From assembly GCA_023213395.1 (NCBI GenBank), contig CM041465.1:227733741-227797740 (forward strand): 64,000 nucleotides of DNA. Direction: 5' to 3'. The first letter of the stretch is position 1. Every line of letters begins with the position of its first letter. This DNA comes from Cycas panzhihuaensis (Eukaryota; Cycadophyta). Shown here one piece after another: positions 36,165 through 47,773 of this stretch. The notes under the pieces were generated by a model. The model had not been told where the DNA came from, ran no database searches, and saw nothing but the letters and a program-made list of their open reading frames with translations. A program made the position numbers and the translations under genes.

Positions 36165-36599
36165 TATGATAAGCCTTCACCACATGAGAGTAGGTTAGGA
36201 GTAGGTTAGTTAGTAGGAGGTTAAGGTCAGTGAAGGTTATGAGAATTATATAATAGGTAAATAGGGGATTAGTTGGCTTAATCAATACTTATTATTTTAG
36301 GTGTAATAGATACTCCTTTTTAATTCTATTATATATCAAACTATCATTAAAATAGATAGTTATAAACTTACTAATATATGGCCATAAAATAGTGTTCATT
36401 AATCTTATTAATGTACTTAGGGCATTCAACATCCCAAATAGCATGGCCAACCACTCATATAGTCCATCCCTTATTTTAAAGAGAAGTTCACTTTGGTGCA
36501 CTTCACTTCCACCTCCTATTCCATCCACCTCCATCCATTTTTAGGTTATCTTACTCTATTTTTGTATATTATAAGGATAATAGGGGCAAGCCTATTACA
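36165..36599 (+). repeat. 5' LTR of element D, with a foreign insertion
   Basis: Parts 36165-36300 and 36484-36599 match the 3' LTR; 36301-36483 does not. About 75 bp present in the 3' LTR before this point are missing here. Confidence 0.8.
36301..36483 (-). pseudogene. 183-bp Ty3/gypsy RT fragment inside an LTR
   Basis: The minus strand encodes about 60 open codons of gypsy RT: FKIRDGLYEWLAMLFGM, then LIRLMNTILWPYISKF and IYFNDSLIY, the last being the active-site box with Asn for the second Asp. Neither LTR nor target duplication accompanies the fragment. It starts and stops exactly where the homology between the two LTRs of D is broken. It belongs to a different gypsy lineage from G. Filler inserted during break repair is the likeliest origin. 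Confidence 0.85.
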
Positions 36600-36601
36600 T
36601 A

Positions 36602-36613
36602 TGGTATTAGAGC
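36602..36613 (+). promoter_or_regulatory. Primer-binding site of element D (tRNA-iMet type)
   Basis: tggtattagagc, 11 of 12 matches, 2 bp after the LTR end. Confidence 0.8.
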
Positions 36614-37389
36614 AAGGTTATTTAGCAAAGTATTTTCCCTTTCTTTCTTTGATGTAATTTTTGAAGACATTTTTAGGAGTATAAACACATAAATTTCTAA
36701 AAAGTAATAGCAAATATAAGAGAAAATAACTCATTCTACAGATTTTGAGTGGTTATACTATATGTTTTAGGGTGAAAGTGCAAAAATTAGAGTAGATTTA
36801 ATTTTGACTAACTTTCTATCACCACCTTTGGATCTAAATATGTCACATAAATTTAAAATGGACATAACTTTAACTACATGTATCCAATCAACCTCAACTA
36901 TTTTTTAATTCTATACATTTTTAAAGTCCACTTTTTAATGGAAGTGGTCTTAAGTTTGATTGAAGGTATAAGTGAAAAGTTATTACTATTTTATTAGAAG
37001 GTACTATTATAGCCTTAGAAACCTTAGAAGTAATCCTCCTTAAAATGGATATACATTTTAATATAGGTACCAAAATTTGATTCTATTTAAACCATTGGAA
37101 TCATAATTCAAAGGCCATTATTTTAAGGTATATTTTATGATTTTTAGAGATATTTTATTTTAAATATTAAATTTTAAAGTTAGGATTTTATAATTATATA
37201 ATACTTTATATTCTACTTTTGCTTTATTATAGTGGTTGTTTAGACTTCAGCTGAAATGTCATCAATCTTAAGGCTTCCATACTTCCTTCTAATCAAAATC
37301 CTCAAAAAAGAAGGAAAGAAAAATAAGAGATCCTATCATAAGGGGGCTAACATGCTATAAATACCTCCTTAGAAGAAAAGAAAAAAAAA

Positions 37390-37600
37390 AGTGTTTTAGC
37401 ATTCCAAATGATCTCTTAGAGTTTAAGCTTAATGGCTCCATTAATCTTAAAGAGTGGATCACTATATTCACAATATTCTACAAGGATTCACTTTATGATT
37501 ATGATGAAGAATGTTGGATATTGATTGCCACCAACTTCCTTTTGGATGATCATATCTACCAATGAGTAATAATCTAGTATTACACATGCCACTTATAAGA
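37390..37600 (+). pseudogene. gag-like remnant in element D
   Basis: One frame reads IPNDLLEFKLNGSINLKEW, then FTIFYKDSLYDYDEECW and LIATNFLLDDHIY before stops. The FNGS...W...F...D...A pattern is reminiscent of retroelement gag, but no zinc knuckle follows and the match is by eye only. Flanking parts 36614-37389 and 37601-38157 show nothing else. Confidence 0.4.
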
Positions 37601-38169
37601 TTGATAGGTCTTTATTTCATGCCTTTGCTAATATATTATTGAAAAGATATCTTATTATAAACTAGATGAGGGAAAGTAATAAGAGGCTATGGATGACCAA
37701 CAAGAGTATATTGAAGCCTCTTCTCTTACAAATGATAATGTCACCTTGAAATAAACTAATGTGTTACATAAGGTGAATTTTTGGATAATAATGTCTTTTT
37801 CTCTTCCTTCATTAATGAACAAGTAGATAACATAAAAGTTGAAGAATACTTAAGCATCAAGGAGAAGCTATTTATAATTAGGTTGCACACATACTTGGGT
37901 CTTCATTTTTATCGATCCCAACATTATTATGTTGTAGGCACATTTCTTTAGTTTTAATAACCAGATAAATGAGTCACTCTTTCTTATTTCATATGATTAA
38001 TTATATAGAACTATGCATCACTCTTCAATAACAAGTTTTTTAGTAGTAATATCTCATTAACACCATGATCAAACAACTACCTATGACATTTTAATAGATT
38101 AAGGTGGTGGTCACATGCATTTTTTGTGTTAAAATGCTTCAAGGGTAAAACATCTAAGAGGGGAGGGAA

Positions 38170-38507
38170 TGTGGTGAACCTTCATCATAGGTTAGGAGTA
38201 GATTAATTAGTATGAGCTTAAGGTTATTGAAGGTTATGCAAATTATTTAATAGGGCAATAGGCAATTGGTTGGCTTAGAGATAGAGGAATATAATATTAA
38301 GAGGAGTTAGTGTTATATATATTCCAATCCTATGCATTAAATGTTATCCTAATAAATACTTGTTCTTTTAGAAGTTCACTTTGGTATCCTTTGGTTATCT
38401 TTGGTGCACTTCACTTCCACCTCCCACTCCATCCACCTCTATCAATTATTGGGTTATCTTACTTTATTTTTATATATTGTAGGGATAACAGGGACAAGCC
38501 TATTATG
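38170..38507 (+). repeat. 3' LTR of element D
   Basis: Starts TGTGGTGAACC after gaggggagggaa. It shares its last 105 bp closely with 36484-36599. Confidence 0.8.
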
Positions 38508-38512
38508 GATTT
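38508..38512. repeat. Target-site duplication of element D, right copy
   Basis: GATTT, identical to 36160-36164. Confidence 0.75.
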
Positions 38513-38678
38513 AATAAGGAAGAAAATGCCCCACATATAAATCTTTATTGAATGCTTAGACTAAGTAAGTTTTATTATAAGTTTATATTTCATTTCACTT
38601 TCAATTAGTTGCATGAAGAAAGAAATAATATAATAGTGATTGGTCAATTTATTTTAGAAAATATACAAAATAGAATTG

Positions 38679-38742
<64 letters not shown>

Positions 38743-39989
38743 CCTTTCTTTATTAAAAGTCATACAAACTTTCATCACTCATAGAAACTTATTATTTATG
38801 TGGTGATTCCTCTTTTCTATGTTTAAGTCTTTCCCTAAGTATTTCCTTATAATTTAATATGAGAGGCCCCATTAGAAATAAATAGTCTATATTTACTTCA
38901 GGAAAAAAATTATAGGCTATTAATATCTAATTAGTTATTTTTCTAAATAATAAAACTTCCTAACTATACTTGTAAAAAATCATTAATATTATATATTACT
39001 ATATTCATCAAATTTGGTATAAATTACATATAATAAAATAAGGAATTATAGTTTTTAAAAATAACCATCTTATCATAAGACACAAATTTTTAATTTAATA
39101 CATTAGGAATATTCTTCTAGTATTTATATTTATAGAAAGTGAGTCATTCCTTAATTTGTTTTTTTTTTTTTTTTTGCTTCTTTTTTACAATTATTAGATA
39201 TTTGCCCATTTTATAATTTCTCACAACTAATAATTATTTTAGTTTTCCATTCTTATCACATTTATATTGCTTTAAGTTAGTTTAATTTTGTTAATATTAG
39301 TTTCATCATCTTTTTCCAAACTTAATTAGTCATAGATCACCAATTATCTTAATGACCATTATGTTAGTTTTTTGTTTCCATGCCATATTTAGGTTTTGTT
39401 ACTCTCATTTTATATAATCATCCTTATCCTATACTCTATAGTCCTTTCCTAATTTCAAATAATTTGTTAGCATTACTTCTCTTCTCATAGTTGTTGTATG
39501 CCATGTATTATGTCTTTGTCTTTCTTCTATTTTAATTTTCCTTTCTTATTACTACCCAATTATCTTTTTTCCCATGTAATAACAATTAGGATCATGTTGT
39601 TATCCCAACCTAATTAACTCATCTTATCCTTTTTCACTTACATTGGTTCACTTATGTATTACTTCCTGAATATTTTAGTGTTACTTTCTCTTAAATATCA
39701 TGCCACTTCACCCATAAATTTCATTTCATTATTATAATAGTTAAATTTAACTAATTAAATATAGAATTTTCCTTAATTTTAAGGTCATAGAAAATATTTC
39801 AAATATCATTAAATTTAAAATAAAAATAATATATAATAAAAAATTCATAAAGGAAAATCATTTAAAAAATACCATCAACAACTTGTATTGACATTAATAA
39901 CTACTAAAAGTATATTCAATATTTAATTTAAATTATAAGTGAGAGTCAAAATAAATCAATCAAGCACTTAAGAGTACTCAATTCTATTA
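38513..39989. other. AT-rich intergenic DNA with a (TA)30 microsatellite
   Basis: No gene recognised. A pure TA repeat occupies 38680-38740 and a T run lies at about 39160-39175. Confidence 0.5.
38680..38740. repeat. (TA)n microsatellite
   Basis: Pure TA repeat in intergenic DNA between elements D and E. Confidence 0.95.
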
Positions 39990-40188
39990 TGTTAGAGTAA
40001 TAATATTTTATCTTTTATATTTATGTTTTCTAAAGTTAGCTTGAGGGTTATGTGTCCAATTCATCTTCAATGTAATGTTGACACTTAGCCTACATAAATA
40101 GGCTCTTATATGTATGCATGATGTATTTATATGAAAGTATTTCTCTCTCATTAATGAATTTATGTATTCTCTTCTAATTATTCTAACA
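39990..40188 (+). repeat. 5' LTR of copia E
   Basis: Defined by its TG/CA ends and the primer-binding site; no partner in the window. Confidence 0.65.
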
Positions 40189-40200
40189 TGGTATCAGAGT
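40189..40200 (+). promoter_or_regulatory. Primer-binding site of copia E
   Basis: tggtatcagagt, 11 of 12 matches to the initiator tRNA-Met site. Confidence 0.85.
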
Positions 40201-40929
40201 AGGTCTGTTAGAAACCTGAGAAAGGCCAAATTAAAAGTATTAGAGAATTTCTTTTTAAAGAACTTAATCTGAGAAAAGCTAAATTAAAAGATGTTAAAGT
40301 ATTTTGAATGTCTTGAAAATTTTCAAGAGAAAAAGGATATTTTTTGACTTTAGTCATTGTAAAACATAACTATATAGAAGTGTACAAATACAAAAATTTC
40401 AAGTGCCTATAATTTAATGAAATTTAGTATGTAGATTCATCTCACAAAGGAAAGTAATCTATTCCAAAGGTTCAACTTCAAATTTTGTCTCGATAAGTAG
40501 AAAAATTAGATTTTATAGGGGTGCAAATTTGAAGCTTTGATCACAAATTTCTCTTATTTTACTTTGATTTTTTGAGTAAAATTTATCCTAAAATTCTTGT
40601 CTAAACAAATATCTTTTATTTACATATAAGTTTGATAAATTTCATTGAATATTTATGAAGTTATAAGCATTCTTCACTTCAAAATTGTATTTGGTTGTAT
40701 AATGTTTGAGCCAATTTTTGAGTAATCTATAAGGTAGATTATATATATATATATATATAAAGATTTGGAAAGAGCTTAACACAAGTTTTAATTTAGGTGC
40801 ATTATTTTCTTAATCTACAGGTGTACTTTTTAATATATTTTTATATAGTTATATGACCATATGGTCAACTACCCCTTTTTTTTTTAATTACTTTATTTTA
40901 GTATATACTTTTCTTTTTTGTTTTTCTTA

Positions 40930-42100
40930 ATGGCTTCAATTTTTTCCTTTGGAGACTTAGACAATCTCACTAGATAGAATTATAGCATATGAAAGTTAAA
41001 AATGTAGGGACTTTCAATGCCTAAAAATATATGGGATATTATCACTAGAAAAGAACACAAACCTACTAATTTAGTAGATATAATTAGATGGGAAGAGAGG
41101 GATAAGATTGCACATGTTACAATCATATTATCTATTAGAGATTCTTTGTTGAATCATATTAGTACTGCTACTACTTCCCTAGATGCTTAGAGAATTTTAG
41201 CCTCTCTCTATAATCAGGAGAATAAAACTCAAATAATATCTCTTAAAGAATAATTGTATAAAATTCATCTAAAATAAAGAGAAGCTATCTTAAGTTTTGT
41301 CACTAAGATTATTAAAATTTAAAATAATTTAACTTTTATAAGAGAAATAGTATATGATTCTAAACTCTTCCAACTCACAATTAATAAGCTACTAAAATCA
41401 TATGATATTATGGTAAATACACTTACCATTCAAGGACATATAAATAATATTTCTTTTAAAACATTGGCAGGGCATATGTTGTAACAAGAGTAAAGAATCA
41501 AAAGATATAAAGAAGAGAATAAAATAGAAGAAGCCTTTCTTTCAAAGGTAAGTTAGGGAAGTAAAGGTAACTCTAGAAGTATAGTAAGAGGAAGAAGTAG
41601 ACCTACTAAAGGATGGAAAAGAGCTATAATAGAAAATCATAAGAGGTCTACATGGTCTCTAGAAGGATGGGGTAGAGCCTCATGGATGTCAGAAGGAAGA
41701 GGTAGATCCTCCTCTCAAGAATCTAGAGTCAACTTTCATTGTGAAAGGTATGGACACTTTACTAGTAATTGTAAAGCCTATAATTTGCCAAACTATTATT
41801 ATTAGGGGAGATCAAGATATTCTTCTAATAGTTGTCCTAAAAAAGAAGCTAAAATTTAGAGAGGAAAGATAATAGAAGGGAATTACAATAATGAATAGTT
41901 TAAAGAAGAAGTTAAAGAGACTGCTTTTATCATAGCCTTAGCCATGAATACTTGCAATAATGAAAATTAGTACATAGGCTTTAGAGCAACGAATTACATG
42001 ATAGGAAAAAAAAAAGACTAGTTTAGGACGTTAAGACCATATTTTCTCAATAAAACTATTAAACTTGGTAATAACTTTTCTTTATAAATTAAAGGCAAAG
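40930..42100 (+). pseudogene. Copia E gag and protease start
   Basis: Starts MASIFSFGDLDNLTR at 40930. A basic Arg/Gly/Ser-rich stretch near 41560-41720 leads into a zinc knuckle at about 41733-41780 (NFHCERYGHFTSNCKA) that has lost one cysteine to tyrosine. A protease start follows near 41968 (YIGFRATNYMIG), where the catalytic Asp-Ser-Gly has decayed. Stops are frequent. The 40201-40929 leader shows no coding. Confidence 0.7.
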
Positions 42101-42184
42101 GTGTTAGATTAATGTTTATATATGGACAAAGTGGGATAGGTGAGTCATAGGAGCTACTAAAGTCGTAAAAAGACTTGTGACAAG

Positions 42185-42371
42185 TGTTAGGGAAATTATA
42201 GATTATTTTATGGACAACATATATATATTAAGGATGTAGCTTATGTATTGTAAATAATTTTAGGAGATCATTCTCAATGAATAAAAATCAACTTAGAGGT
42301 AGACCAATTCTACATATCCATGTGTCTTATGATGTGTGTGGTTAGTACCATTGCTTAAGCCTTAAATCACA
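42185..42371 (+). repeat. 5' LTR of copia F
   Basis: TGTTAGGG start and AATCACA end, 187 bp, followed 2 bp later by a primer-binding site. No partner in the window. Confidence 0.6.
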
Positions 42372-42373
42372 TT

Positions 42374-42385
42374 TGGTATCAGAGT
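42374..42385 (+). promoter_or_regulatory. Primer-binding site of copia F
   Basis: tggtatcagagt, 11 of 12 matches to the initiator tRNA-Met site. Confidence 0.8.
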
Positions 42386-42847
42386 AGGTTAAGTTACATG
42401 TTACAGATCAATTTTGTAACCAATGATGTTTGAAACTTTGTAAACTTATTTATTAAAATTTTGCTAGTTTTTATTAGTTTTATTATAGGATAGAAATAAT
42501 ATTCAAATTCCTTCTATATTGATGAAATAAGGTCTACATTAAGTTTGCATTTCAAGGGGATTGCTAGCTACAAATAGCGGATTATTAAATTTAAATGAAA
42601 TATGTATGGATTTTAGCCATGCAATAACTAGTTTTTTTCTAGATCCTTATAGGTTATTATGTCATGTTCGATTAGTCCCTTAGAGGATAATTTTGTTGTT
42701 ACTACTACCCTTAGTAAACTCTATTTTGCACTAATGGTTTAATAAGTCCATTAAGTGAAGGAATAATTTAATGTTACCTTGAAATCACAAGAAAATTTAA
42801 TACATTCTCAAGGCCTATATAATTGCTAGGTAGGAGCACTATGTACA

Positions 42848-43213
42848 ATGGCAAATAATGGGATTTTCTCTTTTCTAGTGATTCTATGGTTGGTCTTCAT
42901 AGTATTGACATCTACTAGCAAATTTTCTATGGTTAAATTCACTTATATCTAAGAGGTTTATATGATGATGATAGAGCTTTTAATCTATATAGGTCATGGA
43001 TGGCCAAGCATAACTAAGTGTATAACATTTTAGAAGATAAGCAATAAAGATTCAATATTTTCAAGGACGATGTCATATACATAGATGAAAATAACAATAG
43101 AAAATTGAGTTATTAGTTTGGTCTCAATGAATTTATTGATATGATCCATGATGAATTCAAATCAAAATACCTTGGAACCAAACCCAATATGATAAATAGG
43201 CTTTGTGGTCATG
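42848..43213 (+). pseudogene. Papain-type cysteine protease, signal peptide and propeptide fragment
   Basis: An ATG at 42848 begins a hydrophobic signal-peptide-like segment (MANNGIFSFLVILWLVF). After a frameshift near 42960 the text reads DDDRAFNLYRSWMAKH, RFNIFKDDVIYIDENN, FGLNEFIDM and DEFKSKYLGTKPNM. This is the I29 inhibitor propeptide of papain-like proteases: the GxNxFxD motif is intact and the ERFNIN pattern is mostly kept (E to D, N to D). Three in-frame stops are present. The mature catalytic domain is absent. Immediately after GHG lies GTAAGT, a consensus splice donor, as if an exon plus the start of its intron had been copied from genomic DNA. In the plant these enzymes are vacuolar or secreted proteases. 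Confidence 0.8.
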
Positions 43214-43219
43214 GTAAGT

Positions 43220-44069
43220 CATTTAGATTGGTATCATTAGGTCAAGTTGTTAGGAATTCATAAATTATTTAGATCTATAAATTAGAGGCAGATATTTTTG
43301 ATCTAACAATGAGGGGTAATAGGTCTCAAAAGCTTTGTTAGATATAACTCTAGAAAAGCATCATGAATTTGGTGATATTACATGGTACCCTTACTAGTAA
43401 AGTGCAAACACTTGATTGCAAGTTGACGATAATGCTTAATAATTAAACAAAGTCAAGTTGAGATGAAGATAAATGGAGGTTAAAATGAAGAACATGCCAT
43501 TGTTCGAAGTAAATATCCATAGGAGAAAATTGATCAACATCCATATGAATTGATTTGACACAGAGGAGGATATTTGATTATTACAATGTCAAATACAAAT
43601 AAAATCCATTAGTGCATACTTAGAATAAAAAATATTTTTGGCATTTGTAATGTTTAATGTATTAAGTTATTTTAAATTTTGAGTTGAGTTATGTAAGCCC
43701 TTTTTTGTAGTAGGCCAAGGTCATATAGAATATAAAGGAGCTATTATTTTCTAAGTCATAAAAGAGTCTATTAACAAAACAAAAAATGCTTATTTATTGT
43801 AATTTTTATGTTCTTCATATTAAACTTGGCCATATGGTTAGATTCTAGCTCCCTACATGGTGTCCAATAATTTAGTGTGATTTGTAGGTACTCTGTGAAG
43901 TGACCAAAGATCTATAGTTAATTTTTATTAATAATAATGAGTGTATACTATTATAGGGCTATTTAACACCTACTACTCTTGTGTGTTTTTTAGTTATTTT
44001 ATTGTATTTTGTATTAAATATGGATGAAAGATGCTTATTTTTTGGTTCTAATGAATTGCCTCAAACTTC
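43220..44069. other. Copia F interior, no gene recognised
   Basis: AT-rich with stops in all frames. A purine tract near 43562-43570 could be a polypurine tract, but no matching LTR follows. It may include part of the captured gene's intron. Confidence 0.4.
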
Positions 44070-44700
44070 CTACCTCTCACATGTTGGTCAGTAACATGTA
44101 AAAAGACCTAGTGATGTGTGGTACATCAAGTGAGGTTCCTCTAAATATATGATAGGTTAACTAGAATGGTTCAAATACATGTAGAAAGCTATTGGCCATA
44201 TAGTTATCTTAGGCAATAAAAATATACTCATTGTCAAAGGCATATGAGAAGTGCTAGTAATTACTCTTGATTGTAATGATTACTATATGGAGAATGTATT
44301 ATATGTGCCTAGTTAAAAAATAAATATAATTTTTATTAGTTAAATAGAGGACAATAGTATGAGTGTTCTCTTTAAAGATGAAAAAGCTATAATTAATTAT
44401 TAAGAAGGAAACACAATCACAAAAGGTATAAGGGATGACCATCTTTATAGGCTCTTAGGTAAGTCTACAAATCAAAGAGCTTATTTAACTATTGATATAT
44501 CTAATAAGAGTCAACTATGGTATGAAAGTTAGGACATCTTCACTTTCCTAACCTTTAATTGATGAATAAACTAAATATGGTGCATGGTTTCCCAAAGTTC
44601 AAAGTAGAAAAGGGTACTTGTGAACCTTTTATATCTAGAAAGTAGCATAGGGAAATATTTCCTAATGGAAAGGATTAGAGAGCAACTAAATTACCTTTAT
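44070..44700 (+). pseudogene. Copia F protease and integrase zinc region
   Basis: The protease is visible as SSKYMIG near 44135, followed by GHIVILGNKNILIVKGI and YYMENVLYVPS near 44290. The integrase start follows with SQLWYES near 44512 and, decayed, KLNMVHGFPKFKVEKGTCEPF near 44570-44630 and HREIFP. Catalytic Asp residues and several zinc ligands are lost. The integrase core is missing: by 44850 the sequence is already RT, so an internal deletion is likely. Confidence 0.65.
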
Positions 44701-44849
44701 TAAAAAAAAATCTTAAATGGTATTTAAAAACCATGGCTAAAGCTTAGTTACCCAAAATAGAAACCAAACAAAAGTTAAAGCTGAGACTAGGTATAATGAA
44801 TTTTACCTTGATGGCCAATGTAGTAGATGTTAATGAACCTTCAAGTTTT

Positions 44850-45276
44850 GAAGAGGCCAGTTAATAATAGAAGTTAAAGACAACTATCAATGCTCAAAGT
44901 TGTGTCGTTAAGTAGAAACAAACTTAGGATTTTATTGATTTACCAGTAGGTAAGTAGGCAATTAGTTGTAAATGGGTCTACAAGACCAAATTCAAATTAG
45001 ATGGCACAATTGATAAATATAAGTCTAGATTGGTAGCTAAAGGATTTAAGAAGATAAAAGGCATTGATTGTTAAGTGACATTTAATTTACTAGTAAAGAT
45101 TGTAATAATTAGACTAATATTAGTAATAACTACTCAAGTCTAATGGTAGTTATACTAACTTGATGTTAAGAGTTCCTTCCATAATGAAAATCTTATGGAA
45201 GAGGTTTATTTGGAGCAGCCACCTAGATATGTTTCAATAACACTTAGTATATCACTTGAACAAATCCTTAAATATT
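44850..45276 (+). pseudogene. Copia F RT, N-terminal part
   Basis: Reads AISCKWVYKTKFKLDGTIDKY near 44953 in slightly broken form, then SRLVAKGFKKIKGID, and NLMEEVYLEQPPRY near 45190. It stops at 45276, where T2 begins. Confidence 0.8.
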
Positions 45277-47753
45277 TGTTTTCTAGCTTCTGGGAATGGA
45301 ATGGGCACTTTGATACATAGGTAAGCATATGTATGCTTTGCTCTCTTTTTACTTCATTGATTTGATATATCATGATTTTAGATAGTTGGAGTGTGTCTTT
45401 GCTTGCTTATTTGTTTGATTACTCATGTGTATTTATAGCTAATGATGAGTATGACTTTGGTTTATGGCTATTAGTCCACCCATTAGTCTCTTCAAGGAAG
45501 AATAAATGCCATTTTTCCCTTTTTAATATTCCCTTCTCCTTATTTGATCCATCAAATCCACCTTTTCCATCATTTACTACCTAGTTTTGACTGCATCTAC
45601 ATTTAGGCCCCTTTGTTGATGAGTTTTTGGCTTGATTACATGTGTTTTTTTATTAGAAAACCTCATATATTCCCAAATCTCTATTAATGTTTCTTTCAAC
45701 AATGGTAGCATAAAGTATTTTATGGTACCATGAACAACTTCATGGTACAACAAATATATCCATGATACAACTATCACATATCTAGATTTGGGTCTATCAG
45801 TGATAGTCGACTAATTAATATAAGATTATCAACCCTAGTTAGTTTGCATTGGCCCGAAGTCAACACCCATTAGGTTTGGATGGCCTAAGAGGCCAAATCT
45901 AACCAAAATCTTTACATTCCCATATGGTTTTGCTTTAATTCATGAGTAAGATTCATTGATTTGGTTTGATGGTTCTTCCCATATTATGGGCTAAAAACCA
46001 CTCACCCTACACCTTGCATTCATCTATAAAAACCCCCTATTTTTCCATTAGAAAAGGAGAGATTAAGAGAGGACATACACCGCATTGTTATGTTGCCAAA
46101 ATTCCATTAGAATTTGGAAATCTTGACCAATATTTTACCACATTGTTGATTGCATCTTAAATATATTATGCCACTCAATTTTGAAGACTCATGGAGAGGA
46201 ATACTTGTATCCATTGGCCACATCCATCCACTTGGGATAGGTAATCTTTTCTCCCTTGCATTGGTATTTTGTTTCTTAGACATTTTCCCCTTCTTTTTAC
46301 ATGACATGCTTCTTGTGAATTGGTAGGTTATTTTTCCTTTTGATACTATACATCTTTGGACAATAATTTATTCCTTTTATTCCCTTTATTAATTTATATA
46401 TTATAGGTTCCATTGTTATAAAAGGAAAGGTGGTACCAAAGTACTCTTAGGGAGCCCACTAATATTTGGAGGGCAAGATCTATTTTGGGGCTCCCATTTC
46501 CCTCTATTACTTGTTGCATTTGGTATCTTTTAGATTACTTTCAAGTTTACTTTATATATTTGAGATATTATGCATATGCGGTTGTCTTTTGGTAGAGCAT
46601 TTTTTTAGATGGTATTATGATTATTGTAGGAGGAAGAGGAGGTCAAGAACCCCTTTTATTGTTAATCAAATAACTTGGGACATCTCACTACAAGCTCTTC
46701 TAGTAGTAACTCTTCAAGAGATAAGGCTAATTAATTTTAGTTAGTCTTCATTTTCTAATTTTAGAGTTCTTTACACTTTTTTTTTTCATCATAAGCATAT
46801 TTAATAAGTAGAAATGTTATTGAATTTACCTTAGAATTGCATCATAGTCCCATCCTATTGCAATTACTTCTTAGTACCCTCTTTGTAAGTTGAAGGGAGG
46901 CCCTAATCAACGAACAAGTTTTGCATTCACTAGGTACACCTTTCATTAGTTTTAGTTTGTTATTTTTGCTTTTAGCCAAAAGCAAAGAAAGAAGAAAAAG
47001 AAAAATAGGAGATTTTTTTTTTTTCTTAAAAAAATAAAAAGAAAAGATTAAAAGGCAACTTTCTTTGGATCATTCCCCCTCTTTTCCTCTACTTTTTGTT
47101 CCAAAAGAAAAAGAAGAAAGAAAAAATAAATTTGCATTTTCTTATATTTCCTTTTTTTAAAAAAAATAAAGAAAGAGAAAACCCTTCATTTACATCCCTC
47201 CTCTCTCCTTAATTAAATAGAGAACAGTTTCCAAAAAAGAAAAAGAGAAAAAAACCAAAAAATATTTACATCCTTATTCCTACTCCATCATATGACATTG
47301 CATTGCATTAGAAGTAGACATATAGGTCTTTTGTTTATGAATTAGTCATAGAGCCAAAGCATGAGAAGGGAATCATACATTAGGAAGTACCAAATCTATG
47401 AGGAAAACATTACAACCATAGTTAGAGTTTGTGTGTTATTTTCATCAAAAAGAAAAAAAAATCATATAGTCACATGTAAGTGTGTGTTACATTCCCTTAG
47501 TTCCCATAGGTTCCCCAAACCCAAAATTATAGGTTGATTTATATGAACATGTATACACCAAGCTAGTCCTTAGTTTAACTTCCCTTTTGTAGGCTACCAT
47601 GTATAATTCCCTTATATTTGTGCTTAAAAAGTGCATAAATGCCCAAGTTGGTGACGTATTTTTCTCCCACCTTCATTAGGTTTCCATACCCTAGGCCCTT
47701 CGCATAGGTAAAAGAGGTAGTAATCCATCATACCAACCTTTTAGAGTATTTCA
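45277..47753 (+). repeat. 5' LTR of T2
   Basis: 2477 bp, TG start and CA end, similar in length and in its first ~100 bp to the T1 LTR. It contains a perfect hairpin (45725-45748, arms gtaccatgaa/ttcatggtac) and a region of alternating purine-rich and pyrimidine-rich tracts at 46975-47270 that also occurs at 63460-63760. Confidence 0.88.
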
Positions 47754-47754
47754 T

Positions 47755-47773
47755 TGGTGACCATATTAGGGAC
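47755..47773 (+). promoter_or_regulatory. Primer-binding site of T2
   Basis: tggtgaccatattagggac, the T1 site with three transitions, one base after the LTR. Confidence 0.8.

Larger units (their letters stand above)
36165..38507 (+). mobile_element. Small LTR element D with gag-like interior
   Basis: LTRs at 36165-36599 and 38170-38507 are flanked by a perfect GATTT duplication. A primer-binding site (tggtattagagc, 36602-36613) follows the first and a purine tract (38158-38169) precedes the second. The interior is 1.57 kb and has no pol motif. A degenerate gag-like frame is present, so D resembles the non-autonomous TR-GAG or LARD class. Confidence 0.8.
39990..42184 (+). mobile_element. Ty1/copia element E, 5' part only
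   Basis: A 199-bp LTR (39990-40188, TGTTAGAG to CTAACA) is followed by a tRNA-iMet primer-binding site (40189-40200), a leader, gag and the start of protease. The rest is cut off by copia F at 42185. The second half and the 3' LTR are not in the window, so E probably continues past 64000 beyond F and T2. Confidence 0.75.
42185..45276 (+). mobile_element. Ty1/copia element F carrying a host cysteine-protease fragment
   Basis: An LTR (42185-42371) and primer-binding site (42374-42385) sit inside the protease of copia E. Downstream lie a captured cysteine-protease N-terminus (42848-43213), an unresolved 0.85 kb, and copia protease, integrase zinc region and RT (44070-45276). The 3' part is interrupted by T2 at 45277. 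It is possible that the captured piece and the pol remnants belong to two elements, since no copia gag is visible between them. Confidence 0.6.
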
